A stretch of 18,236 bases of DNA from Bacteroidota bacterium. GTDB lineage: Bacteria; Bacteroidota; Bacteroidia; Cytophagales; Cyclobacteriaceae. Made by a program: the position numbers and the translations under genes. Below, piece after piece: positions 6,894 to 15,493 of the stretch. The stretch covers positions 1 through 18,236 of the forward strand of contig JAEZGH010000018.1 of the NCBI GenBank assembly GCA_023417065.1. Reading direction: 5' to 3'. Position 1 is the first letter of the stretch. Each line of letters begins with the position of its first letter. The notes beneath the pieces are model-generated. The model had not been told where the DNA came from and searched no databases. It was given only the letters and a program-made list of their open reading frames with translations.

Positions 6894-6963
6894 TTCATCA
6901 CGTACCCCTGACTATTCACCCGAAAAAACGATGCCCTGGAGTTCTAAGATTTCTGCCCTGTCC

Positions 6964-6994
6964 AAAAAAGCGAAAGCCGGACAACGTCCGGCTT
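6964..6994 (-). terminator. Rho-independent terminator of the Spy-like gene
   Basis: The arms 6974-6982 and 6986-6994 are perfectly complementary over 9 bp (AAGCCGGAC / GTCCGGCTT) with a 3-nt loop. Read on the minus strand, the stem is followed after four bases by six T residues (6969 to 6964). It lies 30 bp past the stop of the 7025-7660 gene and in its direction. Confidence 0.88.
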
Positions 6995-7024
6995 CCACTA
7001 AACAAAAACCCTGCTTATCACCAA

Positions 7025-7660
7025 TCACTTCTTACCACCCTTGTGTCCACGCTTCAGCTGATGCTTCTTGCCGTGGTGTGACTTCCTCTCGCTTTTCCAC
7101 TTTTCGTACTGCTCAGGAGTAAGAATCTCTTTTATTGCGGCGTCCTGCTCACCAAACAGCGACTTGAACTTTGCCTTCTTTTCTTCCTTGCTCAGCGATG
7201 AATCCTTCATCAGTTCTCTGCGCTGCTCACCAAACTTCTTGTTCGTATCCTTCAGCTTGTTAATCTGTTCGTCTGACAAGTTCAGTGTTGACTTAAACTC
7301 CGATGCACGCTTTTGGCGACGATCTTCGAAGGCCTTCTTGTGCTCCGCTCTTTGTTGCGCGCGGTACTCCTTCCAGGATTGTTGCTGCGCTTCTGTCAAC
7401 ACCTTGTTTATTTCAGCCTGACGTTCTTCATGCAGCTTCCGGTAGTTCTCCCGTGCCGTTGTTTTCTCCTGACGGAGTTCTTTGAACTTTTCAGCATACT
7501 TTTTGTCTACTGATTTTACAGTCGCGTATTGCTCATCCGACAGGGATAATACCTCCTTCATTCTTTCAGTTTGTCCTACCCGCTGACCCTTGTGATTTGT
7601 TTGCGCAAATGCAATCGATGTGATCAAAAGCGCAATTACTAACATGACATTCTTTTTCAT
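7025..7660 (-). CDS. Spy/CpxP-like (LTxxQ-type) periplasmic helical protein
   Basis: From the ATG at 7660 the product is 211 residues. A Sec signal (MKKNVMLVIALLITSIAFAQ) is followed by a highly charged all-helical protein. It appears internally duplicated: LSLSDEQYATVKSVDKKYAEKFKELRQE and LNLSDEQINKLKDTNKKFGEQRREL start the two halves. Each half ends in an LTxxQ-type motif, LTEAQQQSWKEYR and LTPEQYEKWKSER. This resembles Spy/CpxP proteins, which act as ATP-independent periplasmic chaperones or envelope-stress sensors; direct evidence for that role here is lacking. The C-terminal tail is rich in His, Lys and Gly (HHGKKHQLKRGHKGGKK), so it could bind metal or nucleic acid. An earlier in-frame ATG at 7684 would add eight residues before the signal and is less likely. 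It is monocistronic, with its own terminator. Confidence 0.78.
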   Translation of the reverse strand: MKKNVMLVIALLITSIAFAQTNHKGQRVGQTERMKEVLSLSDEQYATVKSVDKKYAEKFKELRQEKTTARENYRKLHEERQAEINKVLTEAQQQSWKEYRAQQRAEHKKAFEDRRQKRASEFKSTLNLSDEQINKLKDTNKKFGEQRRELMKDSSLSKEEKKAKFKSLFGEQDAAIKEILTPEQYEKWKSERKSHHGKKHQLKRGHKGGKK

Positions 7661-7845
7661 AGCATTAAATTTTACGTTTACCATCTGCAGACACTCATTG
7701 CAACTACCTTGCCTGAATCGTCATCCGGACCGGTCGCTCTGCGGATGGGCTCTTCTTTTCGACGATTTCCGAATAGTAGACGATGAATTTGGCTAGATTT
7801 AACCTTGTTTTCCATCAATTCCGCTATAAGATCGACAGATAAGGC

Positions 7846-8652
7846 ATGCTGATCAGCTCACGTCATCTCTCCCACTGGATTAACAACTTCTATGGTTATG
7901 GGGACTGGTCTGCGCCGGTATGGTTTGTTGGCTTTGAAGAAAGTGGTGGCGACTTACCGGAAGAGGTTGCTGAAAAGCTTAACTATTTCTATCGGGAACA
8001 TCCTGAGGATAACGCTCCTACGCTTTGTGATATCAGGAAGCTTTACCAGGAAGTTGTATTTCGCACCGACGGACCGCGAGCCGAACGTTATAAAAACTTT
8101 TTCGAATACCGCTTCGGTGAACACGCGGTGCTTCACGGTCTGTGGAAAAACCTGATTGTATTTGAACACGGTCTGCGGGACAAACCAATTCCAGACCTCG
8201 CGTCTTATCAACGCAGAAATTTTCTTTCGACGGAGAAACCTATGGAGGCGTTGATCGAGCTGTATCCCCTACCCGCTCACAACCATGCGTGGTATTACTC
8301 CTGGCTCGACCTTCCTGATTTGCCTTTTCTCAAAACGCGTTCTCAATACGAACAGCACGTTTTTCAAGACCGGATGACAACAATCCTAAATAACATTTCT
8401 CAACGTCAACCGGAGGTCGTTCTGATGTTTGGCATGAAAGACATCAACGGTATCAAGGAGATGATCCAGCAAAAGTTTCCATCGACGAGGTTCACATTGG
8501 TCCGGACAATCAAACATCAGATTCCACAACACCATCGCGCTGACCTCGGAGCAACAACTTTACTGCTTACAACTCAGATTCCTGCGCTGAAACACAATCG
8601 AAAGGAAACGGGATTTGACTGGGAAGCTGTGGCTAAAAGTATAAAGGGTTAA
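7846..8652 (+). CDS. Uncharacterised protein, possibly of the uracil-DNA glycosylase-like fold
   Basis: The 268-residue soluble protein has no signal peptide or membrane segment. I do not recognise the family with certainty. Visible blocks are VWFVGFEESGG (25-35), ELYPLPAHNHAWYY (138-151), EVVLMFGMKD (190-199) and LLLTTQIPALKH (239-250). The order (a loop after strand one, a central aromatic/proline block, a hydrophobic strand ending in G, a late strand followed by a P..H loop) resembles the active-site layout of the uracil-DNA glycosylase superfamily. The match is weak and is my inference only. AAGG four bases before ATG 7846 is a fair ribosome binding site. It stands alone between divergent and convergent neighbours, and its TAA overlaps the stop of the next minus-strand gene. 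It is encoded in the same segment as a DNA-damage polymerase operon but is not linked to it. Confidence 0.8.
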   Translation: MLISSRHLSHWINNFYGYGDWSAPVWFVGFEESGGDLPEEVAEKLNYFYREHPEDNAPTLCDIRKLYQEVVFRTDGPRAERYKNFFEYRFGEHAVLHGLWKNLIVFEHGLRDKPIPDLASYQRRNFLSTEKPMEALIELYPLPAHNHAWYYSWLDLPDLPFLKTRSQYEQHVFQDRMTTILNNISQRQPEVVLMFGMKDINGIKEMIQQKFPSTRFTLVRTIKHQIPQHHRADLGATTLLLTTQIPALKHNRKETGFDWEAVAKSIKG

Positions 8653-8942
8653 TCCTTTTGTTTTGTCCAGTCCGGCGTGTAGACCTCATAAATCTCAGGG
8701 CGATCCTGAGTGGCTGAGCGGAATGCTTCGCGATCTTCGTTACTATCGAACGTAACAATAAATTTCGGTCCGGTCTTATAGTAGTACAGCTTGCCCCGGC
8801 TTGAATCCATACCTGTCCGGGATGCGGGATTGCCATTTTCCTTCAGGAATACTTCAGCTTCTCCGTCGCTTATTTCTTTCTTAAAAACTACGATGAGCTC
8901 GATTCGATCATCGGGATACACTTGATTGCGAGTTCTTCCCAC
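8649..8942 (-). CDS. Hypothetical 97-aa protein coupled to the upstream kinase
   Basis: The 97-residue protein is not recognised. It shows alternating strand and helix patterns (IELIVVFKKE, DGEAEVFLKENG, KLYYYKTGPKFIVTFDS, EDREAFRSATQD, EIYEVYTPDW), which could be a small ferredoxin-like alpha/beta sandwich. There is no signal peptide and no cysteine. The start is a GTG at 8942 that shares its first G with the last base of the kinase stop (TAGTG), a classic translational coupling arrangement that supports the gene as real. At its end the TAA stop pairs with the TAA of the convergent 7846-8652 gene in one TTAA palindrome (8649-8652). Confidence 0.7.
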   Translation of the reverse strand: MGRTRNQVYPDDRIELIVVFKKEISDGEAEVFLKENGNPASRTGMDSSRGKLYYYKTGPKFIVTFDSNEDREAFRSATQDRPEIYEVYTPDWTKQKD

Positions 8943-9922
8943 TATACTATAAGACTTTTAAGTTGAGCGACTTCATTTTCGATTTGCTGTAGTTTTACCA
9001 GCACCTCGTTCTTCGGCCAAAGAGGGTTCTTACTTCCATCGGCATTCTTTGCCCGCGTCCCAAGATGGAAAAGTCTCATCAATATGCTAAAGAATGGTAT
9101 AAGTCTTTGCTCCGTTTCGCTCAATGGCAGAACTTCATTGTATCCTGATAAGAAAGCATTGACATTTTCTTCGCGCTTTCGTTCGTAGTGGCAGAACGCG
9201 CCTACATCATACAACAAATATCCGTTACCGGCAAAGTCGAAATCAAAAAAGGAAACACGACCTGCTTCGAGTTTGAAGTGTACATTTTCGTGGTGGGCGT
9301 CTCCGTGGCAGATACCGATTCTCAGCTCGTCTGTATCGAGTGAATCGAACACGGCATCCATCTTGAAGTATAGTCCACGGAGTATCTCTACAACTTTGAG
9401 GTCGCTGATCACCGACGAAACGTTCTCCAGCGTGCTGTCGAAGATGTTTCCCACGTAATAATTCCACGGCAGGGCGCCGTGATCCATATCGTTGGAGGCC
9501 GCATGGAGCGCGGCAAGCTTACGTCCGAACAGTGCTGCTGTATCCGGATTCAGTTGAGGGAGCTTCGTTCCCGGCGCATACATGTAAACCACACCATACC
9601 GCGTTCCTTCGGGATATTGAAGTTCCTGAATGTACGCTCCTTCGCGATCCTTATATGGAACAGACACCTCGATGCTTTTTTGTTTCAGCGCCATCAGCAC
9701 GTCAAGCTCGGCCCTGATGCTATCGACCGATTTCCATCCCTTTCTAAAGATCTTCAGGATCAAATGGATTGCCCCATTGCTCACCAGGTAGATATCGTGT
9801 ATGCCCTGGTGGAGGAACGACACTTTTGATCCAGACGGGAGCTCATAAGCCACGTGTAGGAATTGCTGCAACGCTGACGAGGATACGACCGAGTATTCAA
9901 TCGGGAGGAGTGCTTTGCTCAT
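8942..9922 (-). CDS. Phosphotransferase (APH/choline-kinase-like) family protein
   Basis: The 326-residue cytoplasmic protein has the full eukaryotic-like kinase motif set of the APH family. K57 in HLILKIF should bind the ATP phosphates, and E72 in the next helix is its probable salt-bridge partner. The catalytic loop is ICHGDAHHENVHF (D208, N213). SFFDFDFAG carries the metal-binding Asp (D227). The family phosphorylates small molecules such as aminoglycosides, choline, homoserine or other alcohols, or in SrkA acts as a protein kinase. The specificity here cannot be read, and antibiotic resistance should not be assumed. ATG 9922 is the first good start. A TTTG box and a TAAATTCA box (21-bp spacing) lie upstream. 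It is translationally coupled to the 97-aa gene downstream. Confidence 0.85.
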   Translation of the reverse strand: MSKALLPIEYSVVSSSALQQFLHVAYELPSGSKVSFLHQGIHDIYLVSNGAIHLILKIFRKGWKSVDSIRAELDVLMALKQKSIEVSVPYKDREGAYIQELQYPEGTRYGVVYMYAPGTKLPQLNPDTAALFGRKLAALHAASNDMDHGALPWNYYVGNIFDSTLENVSSVISDLKVVEILRGLYFKMDAVFDSLDTDELRIGICHGDAHHENVHFKLEAGRVSFFDFDFAGNGYLLYDVGAFCHYERKREENVNAFLSGYNEVLPLSETEQRLIPFFSILMRLFHLGTRAKNADGSKNPLWPKNEVLVKLQQIENEVAQLKSLIV

Positions 9923-9950
9923 GGATGGATTTCAAAATCAGCCCAATATG

Positions 9951-9983
9951 TGAATTTAATGAGATAAAATCAGGGCTCTCAAA
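9951..9983 (-). promoter_or_regulatory. Possible promoter of the kinase operon
   Basis: On the minus strand TTTG (9983 to 9980) and TAAATTCA (9958 to 9951) are separated by 21 bp. The -33 box is exact and the -7 box has two mismatches to TAnnTTTG. The predicted start is about 20 bp before the ATG at 9922. Confidence 0.35.
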
Positions 9984-10000
9984 ATGGAAATTGAAATGCT

Positions 10001-10114
10001 GTTGTCGGTCGTCGGTTACCCGTTGCCGGTTTTGCCGACGTTATGCTTCATTCAGGCTTGCTTTCGCAGGACAAACAAGCCTCAGGGATGATTGCTATAC
10101 AGACGACCGGCAAC
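10001..10114. repeat. Heptad-repeat element with long-range inverted arms
   Basis: The left part is a run of degenerate 7-mers: gttgtcg, gtcgtcg, gttaccc, gttgccg, gttttgccg (10001-10037). The segment 10001-10013 is complementary to 10102-10114 over 13 bp with one G-U pair. Inside are a perfect 7-bp hairpin (10054-10060 with 10076-10082) and an alternative pairing of 10010-10015 with 10035-10040. It could be a decayed repeat, a small RNA or an untranslated-region structure; no open frame fits it. Confidence 0.55.
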
Positions 10115-10267
10115 AAGGGCGCTACGCACCTAACCATGAATAAGGTTTATTCCAGTTCGCGTAAACCGTCATCCTTGATAACTTAAACATGAATCTTGAA
10201 CCTCTTCTCTTCAAAGCGCTGCACTTTCCACGCTTGCGCACGAATCAAAAATCAGAACGGAGAAACC

Positions 10268-12175
10268 CTACAGCGTTTCTTCCAGCCACCTGAAAAACTC
10301 CCTCTGCCAGACCATCGCATTCTGTGCTTTCAGCACCCAGTGGTTCTCTTCAGGGAAGTAGACAAGCCTGCTTTTTATTCCCAGAAGCTGGGCAGCCTGG
10401 AATGCTTCAAACGCCTGTCCATCAGGTACACGGTAGTCGCGGCCACCCTGGAAGATGAGAATAGGCGTATCCCATTTCTCCACCAGGTTACTGGGATCGA
10501 ATTCGCTATATGACTTCTGCGCAGCCTTGTTTGACTTATCCCAATAAGGGCCACCGTAGTCAAAATCGACAAAGAACAGCTCTTCCGTAGTTCCGTACAT
10601 GCTCTTCAGGTTGAAGATTCCATCATGAGCGATGAAGGACTTGAACCGCTTGTTGTGGATACCCGCAAGGTAAAATACTGAATAACCGCCATAGCTCGCG
10701 CCCACGCATCCAATGCGGTTTTTGTCAACGAAAGGCTCCTTTGACACGTCATCGATAGCTGCGAGGTAATCCTTCATTACCTGTCCACCGTGGTCTTTAC
10801 TGATGGCTTCGTTCCATTCCACTCCATAGCCGGGCATGCCTCTGCGGTTCGGCGCCACGACGATGTAACCCTTTGCTGCCATCAGCTGGAAATTCCAGCG
10901 GAAAGAGTAAAACTGGCTTAACGCAGACTGCGGTCCGCCCTGACAATACAACAAAGTCGGATACTTCTTATTGGGATCAAAATCCGGCGGATAAATCACC
11001 CAGACCACCATCTGTTTTCCATCGGTGGTGGCTACTTTGCGTTTCTCGATTTTGCTGAGCTTTAGTTTACTGAAAACTGAATCGTTGACGCTGGTGAGTT
11101 GTTTCATTTCACCGTTGGCAAGATTTACACTGTACAACTCAGCGGCATGATTCATATCCGTCCGGGATACGACCAACGTGTTCCCAATCTGCCCACCAAT
11201 CGATGTGATATCATACTCTCCTTTAGTGATCTGTTTTACAACAGGCATTTTTTTGGTGAGCCCTGGATAATCGACTTCAAAAAGCTGAACTGTTCCTTCG
11301 ATTGCCGCTGTGAAGTAGATTTTTTTTCCATCAGCACTCCACTTGTAGTCGGCTACCGTTCCATCCCACTGCTGTGTCAGGTTAGTAACTACGTTACCTC
11401 TGCGCACGATGATGTCGTTCTTGTCGGACTCATATCCGTCACGGGCCATGCTTAACCAGGCCAGGTCACCGTTCTTCGAGAATGAAGGATGTGTATCATA
11501 CCCCATCCGGCCTTCGGTAAGGTTTACCGTTGTTCCTTTTTCGAGATCATATTCAAACAAATCGGTGTTGGTGCTTCGGGCATACTCAGTTCCGGTTTTC
11601 TGTTTGGTGACGTATACTATCTTTTTGCTGTCGGGGCTCCATGTAAAATCTTCATCACCACCAAAAGGTTTCGTGGGACAGTCAAATAACTGTCCAGCCA
11701 TAATATCCTTGCCTTCACCCGGCTTTCCGTTCGTTAATGGATGCACAAACAAATGGCTGTACTGACCGTCCTCCCAGGTATCCCAATGCCGGTAGTTCAG
11801 ACTTTCATAGATCATTGCGTTGGAGTTGGTGAGCTCCGGATAGTAGTCGGTACCGAATACTTTTTGCAACTTGACCTCCTGCGGGATGATCTGATGTTTG
11901 CCGTCGGGTGAAATGGTTGAGTTGGTTGCAATCGCTTCGATGTCGGTTACTTCAACCGGTGTTCCTCCGTTTACTGGAATGGTATAGAATTTAGTGGTGC
12001 TCTTGTTAGTTTCAATGTTAGGGTACGTGACCGAAAAGTGGATATTCTTGTTGTCACGCGTTATGCCGGGTGAACCTACGCGGCCGAGTTTCCAGAGGAG
12101 TTCAGGTGTCATCCGGTCCTGAGCAAAACCGGTTATAGAAATGAAAATCAGGAGGAACGAAAATAGTCGTTTCAT
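10268..12175 (-). CDS. Secreted S9-family (prolyl oligopeptidase/dipeptidyl peptidase-like) serine peptidase
   Basis: From the ATG at 12175 the product is 635 residues. A signal peptide (MKRLFSFLLIFISITGFAQ) leads into an N-terminal beta-propeller with WD40/Tol-like repeats (FTWSPDSKKIVYVT, YKWSADGKKIYFTA). A C-terminal alpha/beta-hydrolase domain follows. The catalytic triad is visible: Ser494 in GASYGGYS, Asp580 in QGGRDYRVP and His612 in EENHW. Domain order and length fit S9 peptidases that trim short peptides, here in the periplasm or outside; the exact subclass is unclear. The open frame extends to a TTG at 12196, but a perfect -7 box (12194-12201) overlies that codon, so 12175 is the better start. 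The gene follows dnaE2 in the same direction but has its own promoter and no functional link to it. Confidence 0.9.
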   Translation of the reverse strand: MKRLFSFLLIFISITGFAQDRMTPELLWKLGRVGSPGITRDNKNIHFSVTYPNIETNKSTTKFYTIPVNGGTPVEVTDIEAIATNSTISPDGKHQIIPQEVKLQKVFGTDYYPELTNSNAMIYESLNYRHWDTWEDGQYSHLFVHPLTNGKPGEGKDIMAGQLFDCPTKPFGGDEDFTWSPDSKKIVYVTKQKTGTEYARSTNTDLFEYDLEKGTTVNLTEGRMGYDTHPSFSKNGDLAWLSMARDGYESDKNDIIVRRGNVVTNLTQQWDGTVADYKWSADGKKIYFTAAIEGTVQLFEVDYPGLTKKMPVVKQITKGEYDITSIGGQIGNTLVVSRTDMNHAAELYSVNLANGEMKQLTSVNDSVFSKLKLSKIEKRKVATTDGKQMVVWVIYPPDFDPNKKYPTLLYCQGGPQSALSQFYSFRWNFQLMAAKGYIVVAPNRRGMPGYGVEWNEAISKDHGGQVMKDYLAAIDDVSKEPFVDKNRIGCVGASYGGYSVFYLAGIHNKRFKSFIAHDGIFNLKSMYGTTEELFFVDFDYGGPYWDKSNKAAQKSYSEFDPSNLVEKWDTPILIFQGGRDYRVPDGQAFEAFQAAQLLGIKSRLVYFPEENHWVLKAQNAMVWQREFFRWLEETL

Positions 12176-12193
12176 TGGATTAATGAGTTTTAG

Positions 12194-12201
12194 CAAATAT
12201 A
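12194..12201 (-). promoter_or_regulatory. -7 promoter box of the S9 peptidase gene
   Basis: TATATTTG on the minus strand is a perfect match to the Bacteroidota -7 box TAnnTTTG, 18 bp before the ATG. I see no clear TTTG at the -33 position. It separates the peptidase gene from the mutasome operon that ends at 12251. Confidence 0.5.
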
Positions 12202-12250
12202 GTTAAAAAGGGTTCTGAAAGTGGTCCGATGAATGCGTGAGCGAAGATAC

Positions 12251-15200
12251 TTATTTGAAGTTTCGTCCATCCGGAAAGATCTTACCCTGAACAAGTTTAT
12301 TGCGCTCTTCTTTTTCAACGCGTGTATCTCTAGGTGGACCGGTTCTTTCGTCAGCGCGGGCAAAGGTGGAAAACGAAGGTTCTTCCTCGTTTGATGGCAG
12401 CAAACCCTGGAACAGCCGCGACATATTGAAACATCTTTTAACGATTACGTGTATCACCTCCCCTTCCCGTTGGAATGTTCCTTCAACCATAAGAAGTCGG
12501 GATTGAATAATTTCCTTTCGGTATTTGTCGAACAGTTTCTGAAAGACCACCAGGTTGGCAGTTCCGGTTTCATCTTCCAGCGTTATGAAACAGACGCCTT
12601 TCGCGGTGCCGGGCCGTTGACGCACAAGGATAAGTCCTGCGACTTTAACCACGTCACCCTGTTTGGCGGAGTTCAACGCGCTTGCACTAAGGACGCCAAA
12701 ACGATCCAATTCTCCCCGGACAAAACTAACGGGATGTGCCTTTAGTGAAAGTGATGTTGAGGCATAATCATGAACAACGTGTTCCGAAAGCGTCATATCC
12801 GGAAGCCGTATGGAATCTTCTTCAGGATGTTTGACCTGATCTTCATTAAACAGGGCATTGGATTGATGATCCTGAGTAGAAGTGTTCCACAAAGCATTCC
12901 TGCGATCCAGGCCCACAGATCTGAAAGCATCAGCATCGGATAGCCTCTCCAGCGTTGCATCTGATACGCCTATATTCCGAAGTTCATCAATGGAACGGTA
13001 AGGTTTCTTGCGGGAACGTACCAACCTCTGTATATCCTCTTCACGGATGCCTTTAATCTGACGGAAACCCAGTCGCAGGGCGTGATATTTTCCGGATTTG
13101 CCTTCCAGAAGGTTGTCCCATTCCGAATGGTTTATATCAATGGGCCTTACATCCACACCATGTTTGCGTGCATCGATAATGATCTGTGCAGGCTGATAAA
13201 ATCCCATGGGCATACTGTTGAGCAGCGCGCATGCAAATACATCCGGATAGTAGCATTTGATCCATGAGGAAACGTAGACCAACAGCGCGAAGCTTACGGC
13301 GTGACTTTCCGGGAATCCATAACTTCCGAATCCTTCCAGCTGACGGAATACTCTGCGGGCATATTCTTCGGTATACCCCTTTCGGGTCATTCCATCGACG
13401 AGCTTCTTTTCGAAGTGGCTCATCATCCCTTTAAATTTGAAGGTGGCCATACTCCGGCGCAGCTCATCGGCTTCGGTGGGTGTGAATCCCGCAGCAACGA
13501 TGGCAATCTTCATAGCCTGTTCCTGAAACAACGGTACTCCTAAGGTACGGCCTAATATTTCCTCGAGTTCTTTGGATGGATAGTCCACCGGTTCTTCACC
13601 GTTTCTCCGTCTCAGGTAAGGATGCACCATGTCGCCCTGTATCGGACCAGGTCTCACGATGGCCACTTCAATAACGAGGTCATAAAAACACTTTGGCTTA
13701 AGGCGCGGGAGCATGGACTGTTGGGCACGGCTTTCGATTTGAAATACGCCAATGGTATCGGCGTGGCTGACCATTTCATAAACCTTTTCATCGTCCTGAG
13801 GAATGGTTGCCAGTGAATATTCAATGCCGTAGTGCTTTTTAATTAAATCAAATCCTTTTCGGATGCAGGTGAGCATTCCTAAAGCGAGGACATCAATTTT
13901 CAGAAACCGCAAGGCTTCAATGTCGTCTTTGTTCCACTCAATGCAGGTGCGGTCTTCCATGCGGGCATTGTGAATGGGACAAAGATCAGAAAGCTGACCA
14001 TCGGTGATGACGAATCCTCCGGTGTGTTGCCCCAGCTGGCGCGGGAATCCGATGTACTGGTCGGTTAACTGAAGTACTTTACGAATAGTGGGATCATCGG
14101 GATTTATTCCCTGACTAATGATTCTATCGCGGTCAAACCCTTCATCGGAGAAATCCCAGATAAGTCCGGAGAGTCGTGTGATCGTGTCTAAAGAAAGCCC
14201 CATGGCTTTGCCAACGTCGCGGATTGCGCCCTTGTGATGAAGCTGGGTTACGGTGGCAACTACTGCAGCCCTGTCACGCCCGTACTTCTGATAGATGTAT
14301 TGCATGACTTCTTCCCTTCGTTCGTGTTCGAAGTCAACGTCAATGTCGGGCGGCTCATTTCGGGCGGAAGAGATAAACCGTTCAAAAAGGAGATCAAACT
14401 TCGAGGGATCCACGGAAGTTATTCCCAGGCAATAACACACCGTGGAGTTGGCTGCGGATCCCCGCCCCTGGCAGAGAATTCCTTTACTTCGCGCAAAGCG
14501 TACAATATCGTGAACGGTCAAGAAGTACTCCGCGTACTTCATTTCATTAATAAAGGCCAGCTCGTAGTTTATGGTGGACTTTACCTTTTCAGGGATTTTA
14601 TCACCATAACGCGAACGGGCCCCCTGCCAGGTGAGATATACCAGTTCCTCCTGGGCAGTTCTTCCCTCCGTGGTTACTTCTCTTGGATATTGATACGTTA
14701 GCTCATCCAGGGAGAATTTGCACGCATCCGCAATGCGTTGGGTTTGGGCAATTGCATCAGGATAATGACGAAACAACCGGATCATTTCATCGCCTGGTTT
14801 GAGATATCGTTCAGCATTCGCATGAAGCCGGAATCCGGCGTTGTGAATGGTGCATTTCTCACGTACGCAGGTGAGGATGTCCTGTAACTCGCGACGCGCA
14901 GGGTTGTGGTAATGCACGTCGTTGGTGGCAACCATCGGAATATTAAGCTGTCGGGAAAGCTGATGTATCCGATGCAGGTATTTCGCGTCGTCGCCATTGT
15001 AATGCCTTGCAGCACCGATGGCCAGGCGTTCACCAAAAGCTTCGCGGTATTCTTTCAGGAGTATTTTGTATTGGACATCAAAATCGTAGTTACTGTTAAG
15101 GGCGTCTGGGGGAACGGATACAAACCAGGTACCCGTTTTGTGTTGATATACATCAGCCTTGTAGAGATGGCACTTGCCCTTTTCGGCGCGGCGGTTTCCG

Positions 15201-15478
15201 AGCGTAAGAAGTGCAGACAACCGGGCATAGGCTTCTCGATCGGTTGGATACGCCAGGAGACCCGGGCCGTCGATCAGATCCAATCTGCATGCGGGAATGA
15301 TACGCATCCCAAGTTTTTTAGCGGCAACATGCGCGCGGACGATTCCGGCAAATGAATTCCGGTCAGTTATCGCTATGGTTGAATAGCCGAACTTGGCAGC
15401 CTGATCTACCATCTCCTCCGGATGCGAAGCCCCGCGCAGGAAGGTGAAGTTGGTCGTAACCTGAAGTTCGGTGTACAT
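12251..15478 (-). CDS. dnaE2: Error-prone DNA polymerase III alpha subunit DnaE2 (ImuC)
   Basis: The 1075-residue product has the architecture of DnaE2. An N-terminal PHP domain starts NFTFLRGASHPEEMV (10-24) and includes TNDVHYHNP (185-193). The C-family polymerase palm/fingers follow, with CQGRGSAANS (336-345). The catalytic aspartates are D380 and D382 in PPDIDVDFEHERR, with D529 in FLKIDVLALGM. Then come a helix-hairpin-helix (SIDELRNIGVSDATLERLSDADAF) and an OB-fold (GDVVKVAGLILVRQRPGTAKGVCFITLEDETGTANLVVF). All polymerase residues are present, so it should be the active polymerase of the ImuA-ImuB-DnaE2 mutasome. That complex copies damaged DNA at the cost of mutations and acts with the sliding clamp. 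It is shorter than replicative DnaE (about 1160 aa), as usual for DnaE2. ATG 15478 is 15 bp after the imuB stop; the gene is last in the operon. Confidence 0.96.
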   Translation of the reverse strand: MYTELQVTTNFTFLRGASHPEEMVDQAAKFGYSTIAITDRNSFAGIVRAHVAAKKLGMRIIPACRLDLIDGPGLLAYPTDREAYARLSALLTLGNRRAEKGKCHLYKADVYQHKTGTWFVSVPPDALNSNYDFDVQYKILLKEYREAFGERLAIGAARHYNGDDAKYLHRIHQLSRQLNIPMVATNDVHYHNPARRELQDILTCVREKCTIHNAGFRLHANAERYLKPGDEMIRLFRHYPDAIAQTQRIADACKFSLDELTYQYPREVTTEGRTAQEELVYLTWQGARSRYGDKIPEKVKSTINYELAFINEMKYAEYFLTVHDIVRFARSKGILCQGRGSAANSTVCYCLGITSVDPSKFDLLFERFISSARNEPPDIDVDFEHERREEVMQYIYQKYGRDRAAVVATVTQLHHKGAIRDVGKAMGLSLDTITRLSGLIWDFSDEGFDRDRIISQGINPDDPTIRKVLQLTDQYIGFPRQLGQHTGGFVITDGQLSDLCPIHNARMEDRTCIEWNKDDIEALRFLKIDVLALGMLTCIRKGFDLIKKHYGIEYSLATIPQDDEKVYEMVSHADTIGVFQIESRAQQSMLPRLKPKCFYDLVIEVAIVRPGPIQGDMVHPYLRRRNGEEPVDYPSKELEEILGRTLGVPLFQEQAMKIAIVAAGFTPTEADELRRSMATFKFKGMMSHFEKKLVDGMTRKGYTEEYARRVFRQLEGFGSYGFPESHAVSFALLVYVSSWIKCYYPDVFACALLNSMPMGFYQPAQIIIDARKHGVDVRPIDINHSEWDNLLEGKSGKYHALRLGFRQIKGIREEDIQRLVRSRKKPYRSIDELRNIGVSDATLERLSDADAFRSVGLDRRNALWNTSTQDHQSNALFNEDQVKHPEEDSIRLPDMTLSEHVVHDYASTSLSLKAHPVSFVRGELDRFGVLSASALNSAKQGDVVKVAGLILVRQRPGTAKGVCFITLEDETGTANLVVFQKLFDKYRKEIIQSRLLMVEGTFQREGEVIHVIVKRCFNMSRLFQGLLPSNEEEPSFSTFARADERTGPPRDTRVEKEERNKLVQGKIFPDGRNFK

Positions 15479-15493
15479 AGGTGAATAGTTTGA

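Larger units (their letters stand above)
9923..10267. other. Intergenic region between kinase and peptidase genes
   Basis: The 345 bp contain the possible kinase promoter (9951-9983) and a structured repeat element (10001-10114). The rest (10115-10267) shows no gene, and I see no clear terminator for the peptidase gene that ends at 10268. Confidence 0.5.

Noticed and set aside
8942..9922. Antibiotic-resistance kinase
   Set aside because: The APH-type motifs only show the fold; nothing indicates an aminoglycoside or macrolide substrate, and the family is dominated by metabolic kinases.
14906..15355. 149-codon plus-strand frame opposite dnaE2
   Set aside because: Antisense to the PHP-domain region of a fully recognisable polymerase gene.
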